Assembly (NCBI RefSeq): GCF_900096585.1
Contig: NZ_FMYH01000005.1
Coordinates: 248,001 to 312,000, forward strand
Source: Sanguibacter gelidistatuariae
Lineage (GTDB): Bacteria; Actinomycetota; Actinomycetes; Actinomycetales; Cellulomonadaceae
Reading direction: 5' to 3'
DNA length: 64,000 bases
Shown here: piece after piece, positions 1 through 9,525 of the stretch
Numbering within the stretch: the first letter of the stretch is position 1
Layout: the number at the start of each line of letters is the position of its first letter
The notes under the pieces: generated by a model
The model's database searches: none
Seen by the model: the letters and a program-made list of their open reading frames with translations, nothing else
What the model was told of the DNA's origin: nothing
Translations under genes and position numbers: made by a program

Positions 1-100
1 CATCACGTCGGTTGCACGTCATTCGGTCATTTTGCCCGTAGTCTCAGTTTGTCCATCGCTGCGCCGCCGACGAGGCTGCGTGGATTGCACGGAGGTCCCG

Positions 101-1747
101 ATGAGTTCGCCCAAGCCGCCGAAGGTGGAATCCCACCAGAACAGTGACGACCCCGCGGATGTGCTGGTACCGGCAGAGCCGGTCAGGAAGCGCCCATACC
201 GTGAGTCTCACGCTCGCAACTATTCCGCAGGGTTCTTCGCCAAGCTGGCGCTGCTTGCGATCATCGACGCCCTAGGCGTCTACGTCGTCATGGCGGCCTG
301 GGGGCAGGACAACGCGCTCATCGCATGGAGCATGGTCGCGCTGCTCCTGGTGACCAACTACGTGTACTTCTCCAAGCGCGCACTGCCCATGAAGTATCTG
401 CTTCCTGGGCTCGCCTTCCTGCTCATCTATCAGATCTTCACGATCGGCTACACCGGCTACATCGCGTTCACCAACTACGGCGACGGCCACAACTCCAACA
501 AGGAGCAGGCCATCGAGGCGCTGCTCATCCAGAACGAGAAGCGTGTCGAGGGCTCGTCCGGCTACAAGCTGTCCGTCGTCGAGCAGGACGGCACCCTCGG
601 CTTCGCGATCGTGGACGACGGCGTGGTCCTCGTCGGAACCGCCGAGACCCCGCTGGAAGAATCCGCAGGAGCCGTCATCGAGGGTGGCCGGGTCGTGTCC
701 GTCCCCGACTTCACGGTGCTGGGCATCAACGACATCGTCACCCTGCAGAAGGAGGTCTCGAACCTCCGCGTCCCGTTCTCCGAGGACCCCGAGGCCGGCT
801 CGATCCGCACGCAGGATGCCAGCAACGGCTACGTCTACCACTCGATCCTCGAGTACGACTCCGAGGCCGACACCATGACCAACGTCCAGACGGGCGTGGT
901 CTATCAGCCCAACGACGTGGGGCAGTTTGAGTCTCCGGACGGTGACGTGCTGCCCGTCGGTTGGCGTGTTGTGGTCGGCTTCGACAACTTCAAGACCGCC
1001 TTCGGTGACTCCCGATACTCCGAGCCATTTGTCAAGGTTCTCGTGTGGACGATCGTCTTCTCGGTCCTCTCGGTGATCACGACGTTCGCGCTCGGACTCT
1101 TCCTCGCGGTCGTGCTCAACGACGAGCGGGTCAAGGGGCGCAGGATCCTGAGATCGGTGATGATCCTGCCGTACGCCTTCCCGGCGTTCATGAGCTTCTT
1201 GCTCTGGCGGGGGATGCTCAACACCGACTACGGATTCATCAACACGATCCTGCTCGGCGGTGCCGACATCCCGTGGCTGTCGGATCCGAACCTGGCCAAG
1301 CTCGCGGTGCTCGGCGTCCAGCTGTGGGTGGGCTTCCCCTACATGTTCCTTATCTGCACGGGAGCCCTGCAGTCCATCCCGGGCGATGTCATCGAGGCGG
1401 CGAAGATCGACGGAGCCGGTGTCGCGCGGATCTGGAAGTCGGTCACCATGCCGTTGCTTCTCATCGCCGTCGCGCCGCTGCTCATCTCGTCCTTCGCCTT
1501 CAACTTCAACAACTTCAACATCATCGAGATGCTCACGGGAGGTGGTCCACGTTTCGTCGACGCCTCCGTGCCGGTCGGGCACACGGACATCCTCATCACC
1601 ATGGTCTACGCGATCTCCGGGCTCGACGGCGGAGCCGCGAAGAACTATGGACTCGCCAGTGCACTGTCGATCGTCATCTTCATCATCGTGGCGACGATCT
1701 CGGTGATCGGCTTCCGCAGGACGCGCTCGCTCGAGGAGATCATCTGA
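101..1747 (+). CDS. malF: ABC sugar transporter permease, MalF family
   Basis: Inner-membrane permease of a maltose/maltodextrin-type ABC importer. ATG 101 is chosen because GGAGGT lies just upstream; the frame stays open further upstream without a ribosome site. Three membrane segments lie near residues 45-67, 73-91 and 98-122, followed by a large extracytoplasmic insertion of about 180 residues (the MalF P2-type loop), then the conserved permease core. The EAA loop (EAAKIDGAG) that docks on the ATPase is near residue 432. The length of 548 residues fits MalF. It is followed after one base by the MalG-like permease and then a GH13 enzyme, which supports an alpha-glucan oligosaccharide substrate. 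The binding protein and ATPase are not in the window; the former probably lies just upstream. The exact sugar is inferred. Confidence 0.88.
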   Translation: MSSPKPPKVESHQNSDDPADVLVPAEPVRKRPYRESHARNYSAGFFAKLALLAIIDALGVYVVMAAWGQDNALIAWSMVALLLVTNYVYFSKRALPMKYLLPGLAFLLIYQIFTIGYTGYIAFTNYGDGHNSNKEQAIEALLIQNEKRVEGSSGYKLSVVEQDGTLGFAIVDDGVVLVGTAETPLEESAGAVIEGGRVVSVPDFTVLGINDIVTLQKEVSNLRVPFSEDPEAGSIRTQDASNGYVYHSILEYDSEADTMTNVQTGVVYQPNDVGQFESPDGDVLPVGWRVVVGFDNFKTAFGDSRYSEPFVKVLVWTIVFSVLSVITTFALGLFLAVVLNDERVKGRRILRSVMILPYAFPAFMSFLLWRGMLNTDYGFINTILLGGADIPWLSDPNLAKLAVLGVQLWVGFPYMFLICTGALQSIPGDVIEAAKIDGAGVARIWKSVTMPLLLIAVAPLLISSFAFNFNNFNIIEMLTGGGPRFVDASVPVGHTDILITMVYAISGLDGGAAKNYGLASALSIVIFIIVATISVIGFRRTRSLEEII

Positions 1748-1748
1748 C

Positions 1749-2645
1749 ATGGCACACACAACTGTCACGGCACCCAGTTCACAAGCGCTGCGCACGTCGC
1801 TCAAGGGCAAGCGGTGGTGGCGTGAGCTGGGATGGCGCTACGTCGTCATCGCCTTCGCGATCATCTATGCCATCTTCCCGATCGTGTACATCTTCTCCGC
1901 GTCGCTCTCCACGAGCGGGACCCTGACCGGATCGAACCATCTGTTCGCGACGGTGACGGGTGCGAACTACGCAGCCCTGGGGGACACGAAGTTCTGGACC
2001 TGGGCGGTCAACACCTTGTTCATCGGGACAGCGACGGCGATCGGCACCGTGCTCATGGGTGCGGCGGCCGCGTACGCCTTCTCGCGGTTCCGCTTCACCG
2101 GACGCCGGGTCGGGCTGACTAGCCTGCTGGTGATCCAGATGTTCCCGCAGCTGCTCGCCTTCGTCGCGGTCTTCCTGCTCCTCTTGTCCCTCGGGAACGC
2201 GGTGCCGGTGCTCGGGCTGAACTCACGCATCGCGCTGATCATGGTGTACCTCGGTGGCGCGCTCGGGGTGAACACGTTCCTCATGTACGGGTTCTTCAAC
2301 ACGATCCCCAAGGAGCTCGACGAGGCGGCGAAGATCGACGGGGCCACGCACGGCCAGATCTACTGGACGATCGTCCTGAGGCTCGTCGCCCCCGTGCTCG
2401 CCGTGGTTGGCCTCCTGAGCTTCATCGGGTCGTTCTCCGACTTCCTGCTCGCCAAGCTGGTGCTCCAGTCGGAGTCCAACTGGACGCTCGCGGTGGGGCT
2501 GTACGCCTGGGTCTCCGACCAGCTCTCGGCCAACTGGGGCCTGTTCGCGGCGGGCGCGGTGATCAGCGCCATCCCGGTCATCGCGCTGTTCATCTTCCTG
2601 CAGAAGTACATCGTGTCCGGTCTGACGGCGGGATCAATCAAGTAA
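1749..2645 (+). CDS. malG: ABC sugar transporter permease, MalG family
   Basis: Second permease of the maltodextrin-type importer, 298 residues with six predicted membrane helices. The EAA loop (EAAKIDGAT) is near residue 192, as in other MalG-type subunits. It starts one base after the MalF stop, and its own stop codon overlaps the next start (TAATG), so the three genes should be one translationally coupled operon. The pairing with MalF and the downstream GH13 hydrolase suggests uptake of maltose or maltodextrins; other alpha-glucosides remain possible. Confidence 0.88.
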   Translation: MAHTTVTAPSSQALRTSLKGKRWWRELGWRYVVIAFAIIYAIFPIVYIFSASLSTSGTLTGSNHLFATVTGANYAALGDTKFWTWAVNTLFIGTATAIGTVLMGAAAAYAFSRFRFTGRRVGLTSLLVIQMFPQLLAFVAVFLLLLSLGNAVPVLGLNSRIALIMVYLGGALGVNTFLMYGFFNTIPKELDEAAKIDGATHGQIYWTIVLRLVAPVLAVVGLLSFIGSFSDFLLAKLVLQSESNWTLAVGLYAWVSDQLSANWGLFAAGAVISAIPVIALFIFLQKYIVSGLTAGSIK

Positions 2646-4486
2646 TGACCCCCAAGCCCCACGGTGCGGGTCACCTCCTCGGCGACCCGCACCACGACGG
2701 ATCGTCCCTGTACGTCTCCACCCTCGTGCCGCGCCTGGGCGAGAGCGTGACCGTTCGCGTGCGCATCCCGTTGGGCTTCGCCGAGCGCGGCGTCCACCTG
2801 CGAGTCGTGCGCGACGGCGAGCCGCGCATGTCCCCAGCCCGCCTCACCGAGGTCACCGACACGGACCGCTGGTACGAGGCCGAGGTCCTCGTGCACAACC
2901 CGGTGACGAGCTACCGCTTCTTCATCGACGCACCCGGCGGCTACCTCTGGCTCAACGGGCGCGGCGTGTTCGCCCGCGAGGTCCCCGACATCGCCGACTT
3001 CCGCCTCACAGTCTTCGAGCCCGCGCCGGTGTGGATGACCGACTCGGTCGTCTACCAGATCTTCCCCGACCGCTTCGCCCGCGCGATCGATGACAAACCG
3101 CTGCCCGACTGGGCCCTGCCGGCCGAGTGGGACGACGAGCCGATCGGATCTGGCCACGGCGTCGCCACCCAGCTCTACGGCGGCGACCTGCCCGGCGTGC
3201 GCGAGCACCTGGACCACCTCACGGAGCTCGGGGTCGGGACCGTCTACCTCACGCCGATCTTCCCGGCACGGTCCAACCACCGCTACGACGCGACGACCTT
3301 CGACCGGGTCGACCCGCTGCTCGGCGGCGACGAGGCGCTCATCGACCTCTCCCGCGCGGTCCACGACCGTGGCATGCACATCATGGGCGACATCACGACG
3401 AACCACACCGGTTCCGGGCACGAGTGGTTCACGACCGCCCAGGCGGACCGGAGCAGCGAGGAAGCGTCCTACTACTACTGGACCGACGACGCGACCGGCT
3501 ACGTCAGCTGGCTCGAGCACGCCTCGCTGCCCAAGCTCAACTACGGCTCCGCGGCCCTCGCCCGGCGGATGATCGAGGGCCCCGCCTCGGTGATCGGCCG
3601 CTGGGTCGCACCGCCGTACTCCCTCGACGGCTGGCGGGTCGACGTCGCGAACATGACCGGCCGCTTCGCCGACCAGGACACGACGCACGAGGTCGCCCGC
3701 ACCATCCGAGCCACGATGGCCGCCGTCAACCCCGAGTCCGTCCTCGTCTCCGAGCACTTCCACGACTCGGGCGCGGACATGATGGGCGACGGCTGGCACG
3801 CCAACATGAACTACTCGGCGTTCACCCGCCCGGTGTGGTCCTGGATCGTCGCCCCCGACTCCGCCGTGCCCGCGCTCGGCCTGCCCACGACGCTGCCGCG
3901 TCGCTCGGGCAAGGACATGGTCGCCGCCATGCGCGACTTCGACGCCGTCGTGCCGTGGAAGGTCATGGCCACGCAGTGGAACATGCTGGGTTCCCACGAC
4001 ACCCCGCGGCTGCGCTCGCTCGCCGGCTCCCTGGAGATGGTCGAGGTCGCCGCAGCCCTGCTGTTCACCTACCCCGGGACACCGGTGCTCTTTGCCGGGG
4101 ACGAGGTGGGCGCCCAGGGACTCAACGGCGAGCACGCCCGCGTGACGATGCCCTGGGATGATCCCGATCGTTGGGACTCCGACACCTTCGAGGTGTACCG
4201 CAGGCTCATCGCGCTGCGCCGCTCGAGCGAAGCGCTGCGCGAGGGCGGTCTGCGCTGGGTCGTCGTCGACGACGACGCCGTGGCCTACCTGCGCGAGTCG
4301 GCCGAGGAGTCGGTGCTTGTGCTTGTCGCCCGCGCACCGTGGGCCGGGGCGACCCTGCCCGGGTCGTTGGTGGCGCAGGGGAGCGCGGCACAGAACCTCT
4401 ATGGCGGCGCCCCGCTCACCGCGTCCGACGCCGGCCTCGCTCTGCCCGGGGACGGCCCGGGCGTGCAGGTCTGGCGGCTGCGCTAG
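2645..4486 (+). CDS. GH13 alpha-glycosidase (neopullulanase/maltodextrin glucosidase type)
   Basis: Alpha-amylase-family hydrolase of 613 residues that probably cleaves imported maltodextrins in the cytoplasm; no signal peptide is visible. An N-terminal beta-sandwich of about 120 residues, as in neopullulanases and cyclomaltodextrinases, precedes the catalytic barrel. The four GH13 regions are readable: DITTNH (Asp about 249), GWRVDV (nucleophile Asp about 333), VSEHF (acid Glu about 370) and GSHDTPR (Asp about 452). The start overlaps the malG stop. Oligo-1,6-glucosidase-like specificity cannot be excluded; the family call is secure, the exact substrate is not. Confidence 0.87.
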   Translation: MTPKPHGAGHLLGDPHHDGSSLYVSTLVPRLGESVTVRVRIPLGFAERGVHLRVVRDGEPRMSPARLTEVTDTDRWYEAEVLVHNPVTSYRFFIDAPGGYLWLNGRGVFAREVPDIADFRLTVFEPAPVWMTDSVVYQIFPDRFARAIDDKPLPDWALPAEWDDEPIGSGHGVATQLYGGDLPGVREHLDHLTELGVGTVYLTPIFPARSNHRYDATTFDRVDPLLGGDEALIDLSRAVHDRGMHIMGDITTNHTGSGHEWFTTAQADRSSEEASYYYWTDDATGYVSWLEHASLPKLNYGSAALARRMIEGPASVIGRWVAPPYSLDGWRVDVANMTGRFADQDTTHEVARTIRATMAAVNPESVLVSEHFHDSGADMMGDGWHANMNYSAFTRPVWSWIVAPDSAVPALGLPTTLPRRSGKDMVAAMRDFDAVVPWKVMATQWNMLGSHDTPRLRSLAGSLEMVEVAAALLFTYPGTPVLFAGDEVGAQGLNGEHARVTMPWDDPDRWDSDTFEVYRRLIALRRSSEALREGGLRWVVVDDDAVAYLRESAEESVLVLVARAPWAGATLPGSLVAQGSAAQNLYGGAPLTASDAGLALPGDGPGVQVWRLR

Positions 4487-4529
4487 GCATACTGCTGGGC
4501 AACGCCGCGGTGGTCGATATGGTTGACCC

Positions 4530-5825
4530 GTGCCACACACTGACGCAAGCCGTACCCCGAGCACCTCCGGCTACACCAAAGCCGACCGCGCACGGTGGGT
4601 CAAGGAGGCGCCCAAGAGCAAGTCCCGGTCGCCCTTCGAGCGGGACCGGGCGCGCATCGTGCACTCGTCGGCGTTGCGCCGGCTCGGGGCGAAGACCCAG
4701 GTGCTCGGCCCGGAGTCGGACGACTTCATCCGCACCCGCCTCACCCACACTCTCGAGGTCGCCCAGGTGGGCCGCGAGCTCGGCAAGGCGCTCGGCTGCG
4801 ATCCGGACGTCGTCGACACCGCGTGCCTGGCCCACGACCTGGGCCACCCGCCGTTCGGGCACAACGGTGAGCGGGCCCTGGCCGACCTGGCCAAGGACAT
4901 CGGCGGCTTCGAGGGGAACGCCCAGACGCTCCGGCTGCTCACCCGGCTCGAGGGGAAGGTGTTCTCCGACGACGGCCGCGGCGTCGGGCTCAACCTCACC
5001 CGGGCGAGCCTGGACGCCTCCGTGAAGTACCCCTGGGCCTACCGCCAGGGCCCGCTGCGCCTGGACGGGCGTCCCACGCACAAGTTCGGTGTCTACGCCG
5101 ACGACATGCCCGTGTTCGAGTGGCTCCGTGAGGGCGCGCCCGACGGCGTGAAGTGCCTCGAGGCCCAGGTCATGGACCTGGCAGACGACATCTCCTACTC
5201 CGTGCACGACGTCGAGGACGGGATCGTCGGGGGGCGTTTCGACCTCGCGGTGCTCGCCGCGGACGAGGAGCGGGCCCGGGTGATCGACGCCGTGCAGACC
5301 TGGTACGGGCACCTCATCTCACCCGACGGGCTCCGCGAGGCGATCGACCGCCTCGATGCCGCCGGGCTCCTGGTCCAGGGCTTCGACGGCTCGCGCCGGG
5401 CGCTCGCCACGCTCAAGGACACCACGAGCTCGCTCATCGGCCGCTTCGCCAAGGCCGCCGAGAAGGCCACCCGGGCCCAGTACGGCGACGGTCCGTTGAC
5501 CCGTTACGCGGCGACCCTCGTGGTCCCCGAGCACACCCTCGCCGAGATCCTCGTCCTCAAAGGGCTGGCCGTGGCGTACATCATGGCCCCCCGCGAGGCC
5601 GAGCCCCTCTACATCCACCAGCGTGAGCTGATCGCCGACCTCGTCGAGGTCCTCGGCGAGCGGGCACCGATCGCGCTCGAGCCGGCCTTCGCGGCCGACT
5701 GGCGCGAGGCGGACGACGACGCCCGGCGGCTGCGGATCGTCATCGACCAGGTCGCCTCGTTGACCGACATCAGCGCTGCCCAGTGGCACGCCCGGCTCGT
5801 CCAACCGGGGCGCGTGCGCCGCTGA
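4530..5825 (+). CDS. dgt: dGTPase-like HD-domain dNTP triphosphohydrolase
   Basis: Deoxyguanosinetriphosphate triphosphohydrolase-like protein (431 residues, GTG start) that would hydrolyse dNTPs to deoxynucleoside and triphosphate. The HD metal site is visible: RLTHTLEV supplies the first His and LAHDLGHPPFGH the HD pair. The N-terminal RTPF-like segment (SRSPFERDRARI) is typical of the bacterial dgt family. In many actinobacteria dgt lies directly before dnaG; here two unrelated genes separate them. Confidence 0.88.
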   Translation: MPHTDASRTPSTSGYTKADRARWVKEAPKSKSRSPFERDRARIVHSSALRRLGAKTQVLGPESDDFIRTRLTHTLEVAQVGRELGKALGCDPDVVDTACLAHDLGHPPFGHNGERALADLAKDIGGFEGNAQTLRLLTRLEGKVFSDDGRGVGLNLTRASLDASVKYPWAYRQGPLRLDGRPTHKFGVYADDMPVFEWLREGAPDGVKCLEAQVMDLADDISYSVHDVEDGIVGGRFDLAVLAADEERARVIDAVQTWYGHLISPDGLREAIDRLDAAGLLVQGFDGSRRALATLKDTTSSLIGRFAKAAEKATRAQYGDGPLTRYAATLVVPEHTLAEILVLKGLAVAYIMAPREAEPLYIHQRELIADLVEVLGERAPIALEPAFAADWREADDDARRLRIVIDQVASLTDISAAQWHARLVQPGRVRR

Positions 5826-5849
5826 CCGGGTCGGTGGCGCGGACGGGAC

Positions 5850-6308
5850 TCAGGACGACGCCATCCACTCGAGCATGCGGCGCTCGACCTCCTCGTTGCT
5901 CACGTCCTCGATGTGCTGGCTGAGGAACCACCGGTGCCCGTAGGGGCAGCGCAGCGTCGCGGTGCGGTCCCCGTGGAACTGGTCCGCGGGCGCCAAGACG
6001 GACCGCGCCCCCGCCGCGACGGCGCGGGCGTACGCGGCGTCGACGTCGACGACGTTGATGGTGAACGAGGCGTGGGTGGGGCCCTCCGGGTCCGGAGCGA
6101 CCGAACCAAAGTCGGGCATGGCCTCCGCGACGGTGAACGTCGAGTTCCCCAGGCGCAGCAGCGAGTGCATGACCTGACCGCCCGCCTCGAGCGTGGAGAC
6201 GACTTCGGCGCCGAAGGCCCGGGAGTAGAAGTCGATGGCCTCGACGGACCCTGTGACCGAGATGTTCGTGTGCAGCGTGCTCATGCCTGCGGGGATCGGA
6301 TCGACCAT
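5850..6308 (-). CDS. VOC/glyoxalase-fold protein (PhnB-like)
   Basis: Glyoxalase/bleomycin-resistance superfamily protein of 152 residues, of the PhnB-like group (FYSRAFGAEV near the N-terminus, DQFHGDRTATLRCPYGHRW near the C-terminus). The ATG at 6308 has a GAGGAG ribosome site; the frame is open far upstream without one. It is divergent from the AraC-type regulator that follows, a common pairing for small stress or detoxification genes. The substrate is unknown. It lies between dgt and dnaG, which are usually neighbours, so it may have been inserted there. Confidence 0.8.
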   Translation of the reverse strand: MVDPIPAGMSTLHTNISVTGSVEAIDFYSRAFGAEVVSTLEAGGQVMHSLLRLGNSTFTVAEAMPDFGSVAPDPEGPTHASFTINVVDVDAAYARAVAAGARSVLAPADQFHGDRTATLRCPYGHRWFLSQHIEDVSNEEVERRMLEWMASS

Positions 6309-6383
6309 GGTGTGCTCCTCGTGCGATGACGGACGTGCTGGTCCTCCCAGTCTCTGTCGGTCGCAGGTGGCACGCTTGGAAGA

Positions 6384-7289
6384 ATGCGACACAGTCCCAC
6401 GCCAAGAACCGGCGTCCCGTCCCCGAGCGCAGGCGTCGGCGGCATCGTCGACCCGGCGGCCGCCCGTCGGGCATTCACCCTCGAACGCCTGGACCCGGCG
6501 CCCGACCTTGAACCCTTCGTCGAACGGCACTGGGTGGTGCGCTGGGACCTCGAGCCCGGGGTGACGTTCGCGCAGACGATCGTCCCGCACCCGTGCGTCA
6601 ACCTCGTGGCGGAGCCGCACCTCTTCGCCGCCCACGGCACGCCCGCCGGGCTGTTCACCAAGGACCTGAGCGGGCGCGGGGTCGCGGTTGGGACCAAGTT
6701 CCGGCCTGCGGGCTTCCACGCCTTCCTCCACCGTCCCCTGACCGAGCTCCGGGACCGGGTCGTCCCGGCCGCGACGATCTTCGACCCGGCCGACTAGACC
6801 GCCGACCAGACCGCCGACCAGACTGCCGAGCTGGCGCTCGCGGCCGCCGAACGCGGTGACACCACATCCGCGCTCGCGGCCGTCACAACCCTGCTGAGGA
6901 GCGCCGCACCCGTCCTCGACCCCAGGGCGCAGGTGATCAACGCCCTGGTAGCCGACGTCGTGGCGGCGCGCTTCGGTCCTTACCCCACGGTCGAAGACCT
7001 CGCGGCCCGCGCCGGGGTCTCGGTCCGCACGCTCCAGCGTGACTTCACGACCTTCGTCGGCGTGACGCCCAAGTGGCTGCTGCAGCGCCATCGGGTACAC
7101 CTGGCCGCCGAGCGCATCGCCGCCGATCCACGATGCGACCTCGCCGAGGTCGCCACCCAGGTCGGGTACTACGACCAGGCCCACCTCACAGCCGATTTTG
7201 TGATCGTCGTCGGCCTCGCACCGGGCGCGTACGCGCGCCGGTGCGCCGCGCAGATGGCCGGGGCGCCGGGGGCCTCCGGGGACGCCTAG
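6384..7289 (+). pseudogene. AraC-family regulator split by an in-frame amber codon
   Basis: One reading frame encodes an N-terminal ligand/sensing part (6384-6794) and, after TAG at 6795-6797, a standard C-terminal AraC DNA-binding domain (two helix-turn-helices; VRTLQRDF, QVGYYDQAHLTADF, GAYAR). No frameshift is needed: the frame is open on both sides and only this codon stops it. The stop lies in the first of three 12-base repeats whose other copies read CAG at that position, so a C-to-T change of a Gln codon is the simplest explanation. An internal GTG or ATG could still give a free DNA-binding domain. It is divergent from the glyoxalase-like gene, its likely target. Confidence 0.8.
6789..6824 (+). 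repeat. Three tandem 12-base repeats inside the AraC pseudogene
   Basis: Three copies of a GCCGACCAGACC-like unit encode Ala-Asp-Gln-Thr repeats in a linker. The first copy carries TAG instead of CAG, and the third ends in ACT. Confidence 0.85.
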
Positions 7290-7299
7290 ACTCAGGGAC

Positions 7300-9219
7300 G
7301 TGGCAGGCCTCATCAAACGCGAAGACGTCGACGCAGTACGCGACAAGGCGCGAATCGAGGAGATTGTCGGCGAGCAGGTCACCCTGCGCACGGCCGGCGT
7401 CGGATCGATGAAAGGGCTGTGCCCTTTCCACGACGAGCGCTCCCCGTCGTTCCATGTCAGGCCCCAGGTGGGGCGCTGGCACTGTTTCGGCTGCAACGAG
7501 GGCGGCGATGTCATCTCCTTCGTGCAGAAGATGGACGGCCTCGGCTTCTCCGAGGCGGTTGAGTACCTCGCAGGTCGGGTGGGCATCACGCTGCGCTACG
7601 AAGAGGGTGGCGGACCCCGGCGGACCGAAGAGCCGGGCCGGCGCCAGCGCCTGCTCGAGGCGAACCGGATCGCCGCCGCGTACTTCGCCGAGCAGCTGCT
7701 CAGCCCGGAAGCCGCGGCAGGCCGGGCGTTCCTTGCCGAGCGCAGCTTCGACCGGGGCGACGCGCTGCACTTCGGCGTCGGCTATGCCCCCAACGGCTGG
7801 GACAACCTGCTGCGCCACCTGCGCGGCAAGGGGTTCACCGAACCCGAGATCGCGGCGTCGGGCCTGGTCAGCGAGGGAAACCGGGGTGTGTACGACCGCT
7901 TCCGCGGACGGCTCGTCTGGCCCATCCGCGACGTGACCGGTGAGACGATCGGCTTCGGCGCGCGCAAGCTTTATGAGGAGGACCAGGGACCCAAGTATCT
8001 CAACACCCCTGAGACCGCCCTCTACAAGAAGTCGCAGGTCCTCTACGGGATCGACCTCGCCAAGCGGGACATCGCCAAGAACAAGCAGATCGTCGTCGTC
8101 GAGGGATACACCGACGTCATGGCCGCGCACCTGTCCGGGGTGACCACGGCCGTGGCGACGTGCGGCACGGCCTTCGGTTCCGACCACGTGCGCTTCGTGC
8201 GCCGTCTGGTGGGTGACACGAGCTCGGGGGCGGGCGTCCAGCTCGCCGGGGGAGGGTCCTCGGGCGGTGAGATCATCTTCACCTTCGACGGTGATGCGGC
8301 TGGCCAGAAGGCCGCCATGCGCGCTTTTGGCGAGGACCAGAAGTTCTACGCCCAGACCTTCGTCGCGGTCGAGCCGAACGGCATGGACCCGTGCGAGCTG
8401 CGCCAGGCGCGCGGACCGCAGGCCGTCCAGGCTCTCGTGGAGGGCCGCCAGCCGCTCTTCGAGTTTGTCCTCAAGACGACGCTGGCCAGCTTCGACCTGG
8501 AGACGGCCGAGGGGCGGGTGGCCGCGCTGCGCTCGGCCGCGCCCGTCGTCGCCGGGATCCGCGACACGGCGCTGCGCCCCGAGTACGCGCGCATGCTCGC
8601 CGGCTGGCTGGGCATGGACGGCGAGTCCGTGCGCCGCGCCGTGCACGACGCCGGACGCGGCTCCGCGAGCCCGTCCAGGCCCGCTGAGCGCGGCCAGCTG
8701 CCGGCAGTTGCCGCCGGTGACGGGCTCTCACGGCCCAGCCACACCGACCCGATCGCCCGGCTGGAACGCCAGACCCTCGAGGTGATCCTGCAGTACCCGC
8801 AGATGGTCCCGGCGGCCCTCGTCGACGACGTGCCGGGGGACGCGTTCACGGTGCCTGCCTGGCGCGCGGTCCACGAGGCGATCCGGGCGACCGGAGGGCT
8901 GGCATCCGCGGCCGGACGCGCCGACTCCGAGTGGGTGGCCCTGGTCGCGGAGGAGTCGAGCGCACCCGTGCTCGCACTCGTCAACGAGCTCGCGGTGGCA
9001 CCACTGCCCGAGGACCGTCCGGGAGCGATCGAGGACTACGTCCGCGGGATCGTGCGGGCCTTCCTCGACCTGGGCTTCACGCGCAAGATCGGCAACGCCC
9101 GCAGCCGGCTGCAGCGGATCGACCCGGTCGCCGAGGCCGAGGCCTATACCCAGGCGTTCACCGACCTGCTGACGATCGAGCAGCAGCGCCGCGAGCTGCG
9201 TGAGCAAGCGGGCGAGTAG
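7300..9219 (+). CDS. dnaG: DNA primase DnaG
   Basis: Makes RNA primers at the replication fork; 639 residues, GTG start. The N-terminal CHC2 zinc domain is complete (CPFHDERSPSFHV, then WHCFGCNEGG), followed by the TOPRIM catalytic core (VVVEGYTDVMA and FTFDGDAAGQ) and the C-terminal helicase-interacting region. A Gly/Ser-rich stretch (about residues 306-322, GDTSSGAGVQ onward) sits just before the DGD motif, where other actinobacterial primases have only a short loop. Family assignment is secure. Confidence 0.95.
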   Translation: MAGLIKREDVDAVRDKARIEEIVGEQVTLRTAGVGSMKGLCPFHDERSPSFHVRPQVGRWHCFGCNEGGDVISFVQKMDGLGFSEAVEYLAGRVGITLRYEEGGGPRRTEEPGRRQRLLEANRIAAAYFAEQLLSPEAAAGRAFLAERSFDRGDALHFGVGYAPNGWDNLLRHLRGKGFTEPEIAASGLVSEGNRGVYDRFRGRLVWPIRDVTGETIGFGARKLYEEDQGPKYLNTPETALYKKSQVLYGIDLAKRDIAKNKQIVVVEGYTDVMAAHLSGVTTAVATCGTAFGSDHVRFVRRLVGDTSSGAGVQLAGGGSSGGEIIFTFDGDAAGQKAAMRAFGEDQKFYAQTFVAVEPNGMDPCELRQARGPQAVQALVEGRQPLFEFVLKTTLASFDLETAEGRVAALRSAAPVVAGIRDTALRPEYARMLAGWLGMDGESVRRAVHDAGRGSASPSRPAERGQLPAVAAGDGLSRPSHTDPIARLERQTLEVILQYPQMVPAALVDDVPGDAFTVPAWRAVHEAIRATGGLASAAGRADSEWVALVAEESSAPVLALVNELAVAPLPEDRPGAIEDYVRGIVRAFLDLGFTRKIGNARSRLQRIDPVAEAEAYTQAFTDLLTIEQQRRELREQAGE

Positions 9220-9237
9220 GCGCAGGCGACGACCGCG

Positions 9238-9525
9238 TCAGCTGCTCGGGGAGTCCTCTGCCCTGATCTCGCCACGCTCGATGAGCTGGCGTCGTGCCTC
9301 GACGATCGGCGCGACCGACTCGGCGCTCCAGATATTTCCACCGTTGAGCATGCCCTCGGGCTCGGGGAAGCCCTCCGGGGCGACCCGGATCCCGGCGACC
9401 CACATGCGCAGCAGGGCCGGGGTGACCCCAAAAGCGTGGGCGAGCGCGGGGCTGTCATACACGCCGTGGAACGGTTGCGGGGGAGTCTCACGGATGCGTT
9501 GGGGAGAGCGCGCGACATCGGTCAT
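9238..9525 (-). CDS. Small helix-turn-helix protein (MerR/AlpA-like)
   Basis: 95-residue protein with a single predicted winged helix-turn-helix: ALAHAFGVTPALLRMWVAG resembles the first two helices, and GGNIWSAESVAPIVEARR resembles the wing and following helix of excisionase or MerR-like DNA-binding proteins. No effector domain is present. It is convergent with dnaG and has no obvious partner. It could be a prophage-type excisionase relative, but no integrase is adjacent. Confidence 0.55.
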   Translation of the reverse strand: MTDVARSPQRIRETPPQPFHGVYDSPALAHAFGVTPALLRMWVAGIRVAPEGFPEPEGMLNGGNIWSAESVAPIVEARRQLIERGEIRAEDSPSS

